Assembly: GCA_022650485.1 (NCBI GenBank)
Contig: JALCPP010000004.1
Coordinates: 124,001 to 188,000, forward strand
Source of the DNA: Oscillospiraceae bacterium
Lineage (GTDB): Bacteria; Bacillota; Clostridia; Oscillospirales; Acutalibacteraceae
DNA: 64,000 nt
Direction of reading: 5' to 3'
The position numbers and the translations under genes were made by a program. The notes beneath the pieces were generated by a model. The model had not been told where the DNA came from and made no database searches. It saw only the letters and a list, made by a program, of their open reading frames with translations. Below are positions 15,865-25,139 of the stretch, piece after piece (the first letter of the stretch is position 1; each line of letters begins with the position of its first letter).

Positions 15865-16483
15865 TTATATCTTCCAATCAATATCGACATGGCTGCTGGT
15901 GGCATAGATGACTTCAATCAGACAGCCGGCGACCACCCGCTTGTCGTCCAGCGTGATTTTATCCCATTTGTTAAGGTAATCGCGAAGCTGGTCTTGTTGT
16001 TCCGGAACCGATTGGTTCCGCAAAGAGGCGGCAAGCTCCCGCTCTATTTTTTTCTGCTTTTCTGCCAGCGACTCAACACGCCGGTTGAGCAACAGCATTA
16101 ACGTTTTTCCGGCCAGTGGAACCCTGATTCAGCAGAGAGTCCGTTTCCTGTTTGATTTTATTTCATTCAATCCGCAGTTCCGCGGATTTCAGGCTTTCCC
16201 GGCAGGAAACGCTGCTGTGGACTCATACCGGGAATTCGTGCAGCTTTTTAACCATTTCCTGATAGATCAGGACTTCAAATTCGTCGGCGCGGATGGTTCC
16301 TGCTAAGCAGGGGCGGTCTGTGTCTTTTCCGCTGTACCCTTTGTCGACATATAGGCGGGTTCTTTCCCCTCTGGCTTCATACCGGCATGCTTCAATCTGG
16401 CTGTCGGTGGAAATGCTGTCTTCCCGGTCAACGGATTGCCGGGCATAGATGGCAATGATATTCTCACCTCCCCTCTGTTGCAA
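15865..16483 (-). pseudogene. Decayed large serine recombinase
   Basis: The N-terminal catalytic domain begins normally (IIAIYARQSVDREDSISTDS, with the Ser nucleophile) up to YSGKDTDRP. It then jumps to a recombinase C-terminal segment (RADEFEVLIYQEMVKKLHEF), so the middle is deleted. Two stop codons and a frameshift follow. The last part resumes at 16098 in another frame (ESLAEKQKKIERELAASL) and ends DIDWKI. Non-functional. Confidence 0.85.
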
Positions 16484-16538
16484 AAAACAAAATTTCAGTT
16501 AGAACGTGTGACACAGTACTGATATCCGGATGAGCCTT

Positions 16539-16703
16539 TTACGGGTATTTTGAAAACACTTCATAAAGTGTTTGATTGATTTCTTCCCTGATCTTTTGTC
16601 GTTCCTGCGCCGAATACACAGGGGTCAGATTCCGAACGGTGACGAGGGTTCCCGCACAGGAAACCGGGTGGATTTCTTCACAGTAATTTTTTTCGTCTGT
16701 CAT
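16539..16703 (-). CDS. Small protein upstream of the recombinase relic
   Basis: 54 residues from ATG 16703, which has AAAGGGG nine bases upstream. The frame could extend further but lacks another good site. It reads MTDEKNYCEEIHPVSCAG and ends in a helix (RQKIREEINQTLYEVFSKY). It lies on the same strand directly upstream of the broken recombinase and is probably an accessory gene of that former element. Function unknown. Confidence 0.5.
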   Translation of the reverse strand: MTDEKNYCEEIHPVSCAGTLVTVRNLTPVYSAQERQKIREEINQTLYEVFSKYP

Positions 16704-16754
16704 CAAGATCAAGCCCCTTTTTGTACTAATACTGTATGACAAACGGATGTCCAC

Positions 16755-16921
16755 AAATGTACCAATTTAAAATTGGAAAGGCAGAAAACTTTCTTATGAA
16801 GAATTCTGCTATTAATATTATAAATATAACTACTTAATAACAGCGGAAGCATCATTTTTCTATAAAAAAATATTTAAAAATACAAAAAATTACATAATTA
16901 ATTACAAAAAAAACTAAATTC
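16755..16921. other. AT-rich intergenic region before the pilus operon
   Basis: Very AT-rich DNA with A-tracts; no gene seen. A-tracts upstream of the pilus promoter could act as UP-like or curved DNA. Confidence 0.4.
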
Positions 16922-16950
16922 TTGAATTTTATGGCAGCTTAGGGTATAAT
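16922..16950 (+). promoter_or_regulatory. Promoter of the type IV pilus operon
   Basis: TTGAAT (16922-16927), 17-nt spacer, perfect TATAAT (16945-16950), downstream of A-tracts. Confidence 0.75.
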
Positions 16951-16956
16951 GACAAA

Positions 16957-17209
16957 GGTTAAATAAACATTTAATATGATTCCATCCAGTCGCTTTTTAT
17001 TTTCTTTATATTATATTATAGTTAGATTTTATTTTGAAAAAAACTAATGGCTATGCAATTCGCTGCATCTATATCATTTGTGCTGTTTCAGGGTGCATTC
17101 TGTTTTGCGGGAAATCATTTCTTTCCGCTTAATCAAATTCAACATCAAAGATTGATTTCTGCCGGCCGGCATTTCAGAATTATCGAGATAGGTAAAAGGG
17201 GCTTTCACT
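16957..17209 (+). other. Long 5' leader of the pilus operon
   Basis: About 250 nt lie between the predicted transcription start and the first codon. Possible stems include GCGGGAAA...TTTCCGC near 17108-17130. I could not match the core of a known cyclic-di-GMP riboswitch, but a structured leader is plausible. Confidence 0.4.
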
Positions 17210-18919
17210 TTGAAATATCAGAAAAAAAGATACCGCTTGGGGGATATCCTGGTCAATCAAGGGGTTATTACCACGAAACAGTTGGACAAGGCTCTTGCCG
17301 CGCAGAAAAAAGAACACAAGCGGCTGGGGGATTGTCTGGTGGAAAGCGGAATGACCACCGACGAGAATATCGCACAGGCACTGCATCTTCAGCTGGGAAT
17401 CAAAACAGTCGATTTACGCGGAATGAAAATTACGCAGGAGATAATTGGTCTTATTCCAGGTTCCGTGCTGAGAAAGCACAATGTCCTTCCTCTGGGTTTT
17501 GATAAACAAAATGCAAATCTCCTTTTGCTCGCAATGGCGGATCCGCTGGACATGGTGGCGCAGGACGATATTTCAATTATCACCAACTGTCTGGTTGAAC
17601 CGGTTATTTCCACACGCAGTGCGATTAATTCTGTGCTTGATAAATATTTTGGTGCAAACGAGGCCATGTCTGCGGCAGAGCAGTATTCCCGTGACCGGGA
17701 AAAAGAGCAGGCAAAAGAGCTGGCGGACTTGGCCGTTTCACAGGAAGAAGCGGAGCTTTCCACGGCGCCGATTGTTCAGCTGGTTCGTTCTATTGTGGAA
17801 CAGGCGGCCCGCCAAAGGGCCAGTGATATTCACTTTGACGCACTGGAAAAGCAGGTGCGCGTGCGATACCGCATTGACGGGGTTCTGGCAGAAAAAATGC
17901 TTTACGATATTTCTCTTTTACCGGCGATCGTCACGCGGATCAAGATATTGTCCGGCATGGATATTTCTGAAAAGCGCAAGCCGCAGGATGGGCGCATGAC
18001 CGTTATCATCGATCAGGTGGAATACGATATCCGCGTTTCCATCCTTCCTTCTTCCTACGGCGAAAAAATTGTCATGAGACTTGCCCAGGCCAACGCCGTA
18101 ACCCGCGACAAGCAAAAGCTGGGTCTGCGGGACTGGGAACTGAAAAAGTTTGACCGGATCATCGCGCGCCCGAACGGGATTCTTCTTGTTACAGGCCCGA
18201 CCGGTTCCGGAAAATCCACGACACTGTACACGGCACTTTCAGAATTGAACAAAGAGGAAGTCAACATCATTACTGTTGAGGACCCGGTGGAAGCAAACAT
18301 TCCGGGTGTCAATCAAGTGCAGGTGAATCCCAAGGCAGACCTCACGTTTGCAAATGCCCTGCGTTCTATTTTGAGGCAGGATCCGGATATCATTATGATT
18401 GGTGAAATCCGCGATACCGAAACAGCCTCTATCGCCGTTCAGGCATCCATTACGGGCCATTTGGTTGTTAGTACACTGCACACAAACAGTGCCGCCGCAA
18501 CGGTGACAAGGCTGATGAATATGGGGGTGGAATCCTATCTTTTGGCAGATTCCATTGTCGGCATCATTGCCCAGCGGCTGGTGCGCCGCCTGTGTACCGC
18601 CTGCCGTCAGCCGCGCGCCGCAACGGAGGATGAAAAACGGGTGCTCGGTGTCCCGCCGGAGCAGGACGCGACCATTTACGATGCGCATGGATGCCAGCTG
18701 TGCGGCGGCACGGGCTATTACGGCCGGATTGGTATTTATGAGATTATGGAAGTCACCTCTGCACTGAGGCATGTGATTGCCACCGAAGGCTCAACCGAAT
18801 TAATCCAGAAGACAGCCCTTTCAGAAGGAATGCATACGCTGCGGATGAGTGCCGCGGAATATGTTCTCGACGGAATTACCACGTTGCCTGAAATGCTGAA
18901 AGTCACAGTAGAGGAGTAA
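17210..18919 (+). CDS. pilB: PilB/GspE-type assembly ATPase
   Basis: 569 residues. The N-terminal MshEN/GspE_N domain (about 1-150) often binds cyclic di-GMP. The ATPase has Walker A GPTGSGKSTT (about 329), Walker B DPDIIMIGEIRD and the His box TGHLVVSTLHTNSA. A zinc tetracysteine (CTAC ... CQLCGGTGYYGR) lies near the end. It powers pilus extension at the inner face of the membrane. TTG start with AAAGGGG upstream. First gene of the operon. Confidence 0.95.
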   Translation: MKYQKKRYRLGDILVNQGVITTKQLDKALAAQKKEHKRLGDCLVESGMTTDENIAQALHLQLGIKTVDLRGMKITQEIIGLIPGSVLRKHNVLPLGFDKQNANLLLLAMADPLDMVAQDDISIITNCLVEPVISTRSAINSVLDKYFGANEAMSAAEQYSRDREKEQAKELADLAVSQEEAELSTAPIVQLVRSIVEQAARQRASDIHFDALEKQVRVRYRIDGVLAEKMLYDISLLPAIVTRIKILSGMDISEKRKPQDGRMTVIIDQVEYDIRVSILPSSYGEKIVMRLAQANAVTRDKQKLGLRDWELKKFDRIIARPNGILLVTGPTGSGKSTTLYTALSELNKEEVNIITVEDPVEANIPGVNQVQVNPKADLTFANALRSILRQDPDIIMIGEIRDTETASIAVQASITGHLVVSTLHTNSAAATVTRLMNMGVESYLLADSIVGIIAQRLVRRLCTACRQPRAATEDEKRVLGVPPEQDATIYDAHGCQLCGGTGYYGRIGIYEIMEVTSALRHVIATEGSTELIQKTALSEGMHTLRMSAAEYVLDGITTLPEMLKVTVEE

Positions 18920-18924
18920 TTTGT

Positions 18925-19983
18925 ATGCTTACATTTGACCAGCTGATTCGGGAGGCCATTAAACGGCACGCTTCCGATATTCATCTTACCAGCGGGCGGG
19001 CCCCAAGCTGCCGCATCTACGGCGAGCTTTCCTTTATGGATGACCAAAAACTGATGCCTGCGGACACGGAAGCGGTTGCGCGGGAGATTATGGATGAAGC
19101 GCATGAAAAGATTTTTCGGGAAAACGGAGAAGTCGATTTTGCCTATTCCATTGAGGGAGTTGGGCGGTTCCGCGTCAACGTCTTTTTACAGCGAGGGAGC
19201 ATCGCCGTGGCCGCTCGTATTCTGAATCTGCGCATTCCTTCGCCCCGGGAACTTGGAATTCCGGAAAACGTGGTGAAATTAACGGAAAAAAAGCGCGGGC
19301 TGGTTTTAGTCACGGGGGCGACCGGTTCCGGCAAATCCACAACGCTGGCTTCCCTGATTGATATTATCAATCATACCTATTGCTACCATATTATCACGTT
19401 GGAAGACCCCATTGAATATCTGCATCATCATAATAAATCCATTGTGAATCAGCGTGAGATCGGCAGCGATTCCAAGTCTTACGCCGCGGCGCTTCGCGCT
19501 GCCCTGCGGCAGGATCCGGATGTCATTCTGGTGGGAGAAATGCGAGACCTTGAAACCATTTCCATTGCCGTTACGGCGGCAGAAACAGGGCATTTGGTTT
19601 TTTCAACGCTGCACACGATTGGTACGGCCAGCACGGTCGACCGTATTATCGATGTTTTTCCACCCTATCAGCAGCAGCAGATTCGCATGCAGCTGGCGGA
19701 TGTTCTGGAGTGTGTCGTGTCGCAGCAGCTGCTGCCAAAGGCGGATGGGAACGGACGCGTGGCAGCCATGGAAGTCATGATTGCCAACAGTGCCATTAAA
19801 AACCATATCCGTGAGGCAAAGACCTACCAGATTCTGTCTGACCTGCAGACCGGCCGGCGGTTTGGAATGCAGACGATGGACGATGCCATTTATGAGCTTT
19901 ACTGCAGAGGAACGGTAAGCGGCGAAACCGCGCTGCTGTTTGCGCAGAACCGCATCGGCCTTGCAAAAAAAATAGGGAAATAG
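18925..19983 (+). CDS. pilT: PilT retraction ATPase
   Basis: 352 residues with the PilT-typical N-terminus (RHASDIHLTSGRAPSCRI), Walker A GATGSGKSTT (about 131), DPDVILVGEMRD and the retraction-ATPase AIRNLIRE-like segment near the C-terminus (NSAIKNHIREAKTYQI). It depolymerises pili, allowing twitching or DNA uptake. It starts 5 nt after pilB with GAGGAG as ribosome site. Confidence 0.95.
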   Translation: MLTFDQLIREAIKRHASDIHLTSGRAPSCRIYGELSFMDDQKLMPADTEAVAREIMDEAHEKIFRENGEVDFAYSIEGVGRFRVNVFLQRGSIAVAARILNLRIPSPRELGIPENVVKLTEKKRGLVLVTGATGSGKSTTLASLIDIINHTYCYHIITLEDPIEYLHHHNKSIVNQREIGSDSKSYAAALRAALRQDPDVILVGEMRDLETISIAVTAAETGHLVFSTLHTIGTASTVDRIIDVFPPYQQQQIRMQLADVLECVVSQQLLPKADGNGRVAAMEVMIANSAIKNHIREAKTYQILSDLQTGRRFGMQTMDDAIYELYCRGTVSGETALLFAQNRIGLAKKIGK

Positions 19984-20045
19984 ACAAGTTTGGAAAAAAA
20001 TTTGTTTAATAGAGATAGAATTTTACATAGCAGGAAGTGATACGT

Positions 20046-21263
20046 TTGACAACATACAGCTATGTTGCAATTGACCGCAGCGGGAAAGAATCCAAAGGCT
20101 CTATTGAGGCCGCCAGTCTTAGCAGGGCTGCGGACGAGCTGAAAAAAGGCGGGCTGACTGTTGCCACCCTTTCGGAAAGCGGAACGCTGGACCGCGATAT
20201 CGACCTGAGCTTTCTGGAAGCGAAACCCAAGGCGCGTGATTTTTCGGTTTTCTGCCGGCAGTTTGTCAGCATTATTGAAGCCGGTGTTTCCGTGGTGTCC
20301 GCGTTGGACATGCTTGCGGAACAGACGGAAAACAAACGGCTCAGCGGTGCGATTCAAGACTGCAAGGTGTCCATTCAAAAGGGAGAAACTTTTGCCAATT
20401 CACTGAAAAAACACCGTGATATTTTTTCGGATTTGTTTATCACCATGGTGGAAGTGGGCGAAGCCTCCGGCAGTCTGGAAATTTCCATGACCCGCATGGC
20501 GGAGCAGGAGGAAAAGACGGCGAAGCTCAGTTCTATTATGAAAAAGGCCTCCATTTACCCAATTATTGTCACCATCGTGGCAATCGGCGTCATTATCTGC
20601 ATGCTGACGTTTGTGGTCCCGACTTTTGAAAACATGTTTTCCCAATTGGGAGGAGAATTGCCGGCTTTGACCCAGGCGATTATCTCTATCAGTAAATTTA
20701 TACAGCATTACGGTGCTGTCCTTTTCCTGCTGGCGATTGCGCTGGTGGTGGGCGGAAGGTATTACCGGAAAACCGAATCGGGGAAATGTTTTTTCGGAAA
20801 GATTTTTCTTAAAATGCCCCTCGTTTCCAAATTGATGATTAAGACCGCGAGTGCCCGCTTTTCGCGCACACTTGCCACGCTGCTGGCTGCGGGCATTTCC
20901 ATGATTGACGCGCTTCAGATCGTTTCCGGCACCATGACGAATATTTATTTCCGCGACGCGCTGCTGGCGGCGAAAGAGCAGGTCACAATGGGCGACCCGC
21001 TTTCTGTCTGCCTGAAACAGAGCGGGCTGTTCCCGCCTTTGGTTTTTCACATGACGGGAATTGGGGAGGAAAGCGGTAATATTGAGGAAATGATGACCCG
21101 GCTCGCATCCTATTATGAGGATGAGGTGGAGCAGACCACCGCGCAGCTGATGGCGGCGCTGGAGCCGCTCATTATCATTATTCTTGCCGTTGTGGTCGGT
21201 ACCATCATTTTTTCGGTTGTGCTGCCCATGATGAATATGTACTCCGCACTGGGGTCCCTTTAA
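20046..21263 (+). CDS. pilC: PilC/GspF-type inner-membrane platform protein
   Basis: About 405 residues with two T2SSF domains (FSVFCRQFVSIIEAGVS... and ARFSRTLATLLAAGISM...), each followed by membrane helices, and a final helix (IIIILAVVVGTIIFSVVLP). It forms the membrane platform that PilB and PilT turn or drive. The frame is open to GTG 20037, but AGGAAG is optimally spaced for TTG 20046. Confidence 0.94.
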   Translation: MTTYSYVAIDRSGKESKGSIEAASLSRAADELKKGGLTVATLSESGTLDRDIDLSFLEAKPKARDFSVFCRQFVSIIEAGVSVVSALDMLAEQTENKRLSGAIQDCKVSIQKGETFANSLKKHRDIFSDLFITMVEVGEASGSLEISMTRMAEQEEKTAKLSSIMKKASIYPIIVTIVAIGVIICMLTFVVPTFENMFSQLGGELPALTQAIISISKFIQHYGAVLFLLAIALVVGGRYYRKTESGKCFFGKIFLKMPLVSKLMIKTASARFSRTLATLLAAGISMIDALQIVSGTMTNIYFRDALLAAKEQVTMGDPLSVCLKQSGLFPPLVFHMTGIGEESGNIEEMMTRLASYYEDEVEQTTAQLMAALEPLIIIILAVVVGTIIFSVVLPMMNMYSALGSL

Positions 21264-21277
21264 CATTTGTTGTCACC

Positions 21278-21306
21278 CCCCGCGCGTTTTAAGGGGATGC
21301 GCGGGG
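21278..21306 (+). other. Stable intercistronic hairpin before the major pilin
   Basis: Perfect 8-bp stem CCCCGCGC / GCGCGGGG with a 13-nt loop and no T-run. Its position between pilC and the pilin gene suggests mRNA processing or protection that raises pilin expression, which is inference. Confidence 0.5.
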
Positions 21307-21354
21307 AGACATACATAAAACACTAAATTTTTAGAAAAGTGAGGAAGAACTGTT

Positions 21355-21834
21355 ATGCAGAAGACATTGGAAAAGTACCGGGCAATTTCCCGGAAGAAAA
21401 ACGGCGGATTTACACTGGTGGAACTGATTGTTGTCATTGCCATCATTGCCATTCTGGTTGCTGTTCTGGCGCCGCAGTACATGAGGTATGTCGAGAAGTC
21501 CCGCAGAGCGGCGGACCAGAGCACGGCGGACCAGGTCTTTACCGCCTGCAAAGTTGCGGCCACAGAAGAGAATATGGATGATTTCCATGTTGTATGGGGT
21601 GGAGAAGATCTGACGTTTACCGGTGATGGAAAGGAAGAAGCAGAGGATTCTCTTCGAGCATCGCTTGGTATTGATGATACTGATAAGGATGATGACAAGT
21701 TGACATTGGACAGTAAACACGACGTGAAGATCGATGCCTCCTCTACAGATAAAAATTTTGAAGTAATTGTTACAATTTCAAGTACAGAGCCATCCGTTAG
21801 GATTGATGACACGAATGATGGCTGGTGGGATTAA
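21355..21834 (+). CDS. pilA: Type IV major pilin (prepilin)
   Basis: 159 residues. An 18-residue basic leader ends KKNGG and is cut before FTLVELIVVIAIIAILVAVL, the class III prepilin signature with conserved Glu5. The globular domain is acidic (DDTDKDDDKL). The cysteine pair of many pilins is absent; only one cysteine is present. It is the likely main pilus subunit, since it is the first pilin and follows the hairpin. Confidence 0.92.
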   Translation: MQKTLEKYRAISRKKNGGFTLVELIVVIAIIAILVAVLAPQYMRYVEKSRRAADQSTADQVFTACKVAATEENMDDFHVVWGGEDLTFTGDGKEEAEDSLRASLGIDDTDKDDDKLTLDSKHDVKIDASSTDKNFEVIVTISSTEPSVRIDDTNDGWWD

Positions 21835-21921
21835 CAACAGTCAGACCGTGTAAGACAATTTACACATATGGTGACTGAGCTTTAACAAATTCGCGCCATT
21901 TTTTCTGAAAGGACGTTTTGC

Positions 21922-22668
21922 ATGGATTCGATTGCGGCACTTGCCTTCGGCACGGTTTTTGTGCTTGGAATAACAGTCGGCAGTTTTCTGAACGTCTGTA
22001 TTCTGCGGATTCCGGCCGGGGAAAGTGTCGTAACCGTTCCATCCCATTGCGTCAGCTGCGGGAAACGGCTGCATTGGTTTGAGCTGATCCCGGTGCTGAG
22101 CTACCTGTTCCTGCGGGGACGGTGCTTGGGGTGTAAAAGCCGTATTTCTGCCCAATACCCCTTAATTGAGGCGGCAAACGGTGTGATCTGGTGCGTCCTT
22201 TTTCAGCATTATGGCCCGGAACCCGATTTTTTATTTGCATGCCCGTTGTGTTCTGCGCTTCTTGTCATGAGTGTGATTGATGCGCGGACGCGGGAAATTC
22301 CGCCTGGAATCAACCTCTTTGCGCTTGTTCTGGGGGCGCTTCGGCTGTTGTTTCATCTTTCTGAGTGGCCGCAGTATGCCGCCGGATTTTTTGCCGTAAG
22401 TGTTCCGCTGCTTCTTGTCCTGATTTTGTCGGGGGGGAAAGGTATTGGCGGGGGAGATGTCAAACTGATGGCGGCCTGCGGCCTGTTTCTTGGATGGAAA
22501 GAAATTCTTCTGGCGTTTTTTTTAAGCTGTTTGTTCGGAACGGCGGTTCACCTTCCGCGAATGGCGATTGGAAAAGCTGGAAAAGGCCTTGCCTTGGGAC
22601 CCTATCTTTTTGCCGGTGTTTTCTTTGCCCTGATGTGGGGAAATTCCGTAATAAATAAGCTGGTATGA
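21922..22668 (+). CDS. pilD: Prepilin peptidase PilD (A24)
   Basis: 248 residues, polytopic. The N-terminal zinc-type cysteines are in CVSCGKRLHW and CLGCKSR. The aspartyl protease residues are in VIDARTREIP and the GGGDVKLMAACGLFLGW motif. It removes leader peptides from the pilins of this operon and N-methylates them. Confidence 0.95.
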   Translation: MDSIAALAFGTVFVLGITVGSFLNVCILRIPAGESVVTVPSHCVSCGKRLHWFELIPVLSYLFLRGRCLGCKSRISAQYPLIEAANGVIWCVLFQHYGPEPDFLFACPLCSALLVMSVIDARTREIPPGINLFALVLGALRLLFHLSEWPQYAAGFFAVSVPLLLVLILSGGKGIGGGDVKLMAACGLFLGWKEILLAFFLSCLFGTAVHLPRMAIGKAGKGLALGPYLFAGVFFALMWGNSVINKLV

Positions 22669-22707
22669 AAGCCTGCTTTCAGTATAACGGATGGGAGAAA
22701 CAATTCA

Positions 22708-24417
22708 ATGACATTAAAAGACTTAGCTGCAAAGGATATCAACTTTAAAAATATGAATCTGCACGCAATGCTTCCCAAAAGGAAGATGCTCAATATCGAG
22801 GTGGGTGACCGCCTGACCAAAGTGTGTGTTTCGGTGCCGAAGGGAAAGAAAAGTATCATCCAGACCCCTTTCCTCTTCCAAACGCCGAAGGACGCCGTGA
22901 TGGACGGGCAGGTGGAAAATCCGGATGCGCTGGCCCGGGAACTCAGAAAGCAGTTGGACGGGCATGGCCTGGGGGCATGGAAAAGTGTGACGTTTTCTCT
23001 GACTTCAAGCAAGGTCGCCACGCGTGAAGTGACCCTTCCTCCGGTTCATGAAAATCGCCTTCATGATGTCATCCAAACCAATGCGGCAGATTATTTTCCG
23101 GTAGATTTAAGCAAATATTATGTGGCGCACTGCCTGCTGGAACAAGAGGAAAAAGGGGAGCATCCGTTCTGCCGTGTTCTGGCTTTTGCGGTCCCCCTGC
23201 AGCTTTTGCAGATGTATTTTCAGCTGGCCGAACAGACCGGGCTTAAAATCCGGGACCTTGATTTTTCCGGGAACAGCCAGTACCAGAAACTGCGCTTGGT
23301 CCGCGATGACGCGGTTACGATGTATGTTAATCTGAATTGCAGCAGTTCCTGCATTACATTTATGAAGGGCGGGCAGCTGCTTTTGCAGCGTACGTTTACC
23401 TTTGGTGTGGATGAGACGATCCTGCATTACATGGAAATTGCAGGGAAGCAGGCAGACGATTATCTCGCGGCTTTGAAAGAATGCGAAAATCAGGCCTATG
23501 TGCAGGAGCTTTCGCAGGATTTGTCCCGGATGGAAAGCGACGTTGTTCGCTGTGCAAATTATTATAATTCCAGCCATTGGGATCAGCCGGTTGAGAAAAT
23601 CGTCCTTTTTGGAATCGGTTCCCGGCTGGCCGGGCTCAAGGACATGGTGGCGGAAAGTACGGGCCTGGATGTTACCCTGCTAGAGGAGATCCCGGGTGCG
23701 GAGTGTGACACGGACGAATGGGGCGCATCCGTTTATCTTGCCTGTGCCGGCAGTAGCCTCAGCCCGCTTGACCTGATTCCTCCGCAGATTAAAACGAAGA
23801 AAAAACTGCTTCGGCCGTCCGGCGGAAAATCCAAGGCTGTCTATTTGCGCGAAGGATTATTTATTTGCGGGGCCTGTCTGGTGCTTTCACTGATCCTTTC
23901 CGGGTTTGCTTTTTTCCGGTATCAGTCTGCGCGAGCGGAAAAGATGGCCGCGGAACAGGAAATCGCCCATCTTTCCTATGCGGAAACAGTTTATAACGAT
24001 TACAAGGCAGTAAAGTCAGAGGAAAAGTCCCTTCAAACGCTTTCAACCAAGATTGAAACCCCGAATGATCAGCTTACGGAATTGATTGAAGAATTGGAAA
24101 CTAAGATGCCGTCCCGCATTTTACTGCTTTCCGCATCCTGTACCCCGAAAGAAGTGATGATGGACATTACGGTTCCGGAATACAGTGATGTTGCCGTGGT
24201 GCTGACACAGCTACGCAGCTTTGAATCCATTCAGAACATTGAATTTTATTCCGCAGTAGAAGAAAAAGATCAGTCAAACGGCAGTTATGTTTCCTTTTCG
24301 GTTGTCTGCACTTACGGCCGAAACCCTTACTTGAACGGCGACGATCCCTATGCAAAGCCGTCGGAAGAGAAGGGTAAGTCCTCCGAAAAGGCGGAAAGTA
24401 AGGAGGAAGCATCTTGA
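22708..24417 (+). CDS. PilM-PilN fusion, pilus alignment protein
   Basis: 569 residues. Residues about 25-350 are an actin-fold PilM domain (MLNIEVGDRLTKVCVSVPKG; FGIGSRLAGLKDMVAE). Residues about 355-550 form a PilN-like part: the segment PLDLIPPQ that normally binds PilM, one membrane helix (LFICGACLVLSLILSGFAFF), a coiled coil and a small alpha/beta domain. The C-terminus is Ser/Lys/Glu-rich. In most organisms these are two genes; here the PilM-PilN contact is covalent. pilO overlaps by 4 nt. Confidence 0.85.
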   Translation: MTLKDLAAKDINFKNMNLHAMLPKRKMLNIEVGDRLTKVCVSVPKGKKSIIQTPFLFQTPKDAVMDGQVENPDALARELRKQLDGHGLGAWKSVTFSLTSSKVATREVTLPPVHENRLHDVIQTNAADYFPVDLSKYYVAHCLLEQEEKGEHPFCRVLAFAVPLQLLQMYFQLAEQTGLKIRDLDFSGNSQYQKLRLVRDDAVTMYVNLNCSSSCITFMKGGQLLLQRTFTFGVDETILHYMEIAGKQADDYLAALKECENQAYVQELSQDLSRMESDVVRCANYYNSSHWDQPVEKIVLFGIGSRLAGLKDMVAESTGLDVTLLEEIPGAECDTDEWGASVYLACAGSSLSPLDLIPPQIKTKKKLLRPSGGKSKAVYLREGLFICGACLVLSLILSGFAFFRYQSARAEKMAAEQEIAHLSYAETVYNDYKAVKSEEKSLQTLSTKIETPNDQLTELIEELETKMPSRILLLSASCTPKEVMMDITVPEYSDVAVVLTQLRSFESIQNIEFYSAVEEKDQSNGSYVSFSVVCTYGRNPYLNGDDPYAKPSEEKGKSSEKAESKEEAS

Positions 24418-25094
24418 CAGTTCAAAAACGCGACGTGAAGATATTGCTTGTTTTACTGGGTGTCCTTTTCCTGGCCGCCAGCTACTGGTTTGTCTATAAT
24501 CCGCTGAGCCAACAGGCGGACAGTCTGCAGGCCCAGACGCAAGACTTGAAACCCCGACTGAATACTCTGCGCGGTTATTATCATGACCTGGACACCTATC
24601 AAAATGCCATTACACAAACGAAAAACACAGTGGAAAAAGAGAGAAGCCGGTATCCGGATGACGTGCGTCCTGAAAATATGATTATGTATGCCGATCAGCT
24701 TCGGAATAACTTTGGCATTGATATCCAGGAACTTTCTTTTGAAGATCCGGTTCCCTGTCTGGAGTTTAAAGGGTTTCAGGAAGGCGGCAACAAAAACGAT
24801 CCGCTGAATTTGACGGCGTATCAGCGCAGTATGACCGTAAAATGCGGAGTGGGTTATGCGGAGCTAAAAAAACTGATCGATTTTGTGTATCAGACGGATC
24901 ACCGGACTTCAGTGGACACCGTTAATGTGAGCTTTGATTCCAAAACGGGCAAACTGACGGGAGATGTCATGTTAAATCAGTATTTTATCGCCGGCACCGG
25001 AAATGCTTATGTCCCGGCTCAAGTTCCAGATGTTGAGAAGGGCAGAGAGGATCTTTTCGGTACCGTGTCCGCACCGGAGCAGCCGGAAGGCTGA
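24414..25094 (+). CDS. pilO: PilO-like pilus assembly protein
   Basis: 226 residues: short cytoplasmic tail, one membrane helix (ILLVLLGVLFLAASYWFVY), a coiled coil (QQADSLQAQTQDLKPRLNTL) and a ferredoxin-like periplasmic-face domain. The architecture and position after PilM/PilN are those of PilO, which pairs with PilN. TTG start inside the stop region of the previous gene. Confidence 0.82.
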   Translation: MTVQKRDVKILLVLLGVLFLAASYWFVYNPLSQQADSLQAQTQDLKPRLNTLRGYYHDLDTYQNAITQTKNTVEKERSRYPDDVRPENMIMYADQLRNNFGIDIQELSFEDPVPCLEFKGFQEGGNKNDPLNLTAYQRSMTVKCGVGYAELKKLIDFVYQTDHRTSVDTVNVSFDSKTGKLTGDVMLNQYFIAGTGNAYVPAQVPDVEKGREDLFGTVSAPEQPEG

Positions 25095-25139
25095 GACGTG
25101 ATTCGTTTAAAAAGGAAAGTGTGCAAAAGGGGTGAGCAT

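Noticed and set aside
16957-17209. Cyclic-di-GMP riboswitch ahead of pilB
   Set aside because: Searched by eye for the conserved core of type I and II aptamers and found no match; kept only as an unexplained leader.
17047-17502. Plus-strand 151-codon frame before and within pilB
   Set aside because: Overlaps pilB in another frame, no good ribosome site, no recognisable product; the first part is treated as leader.
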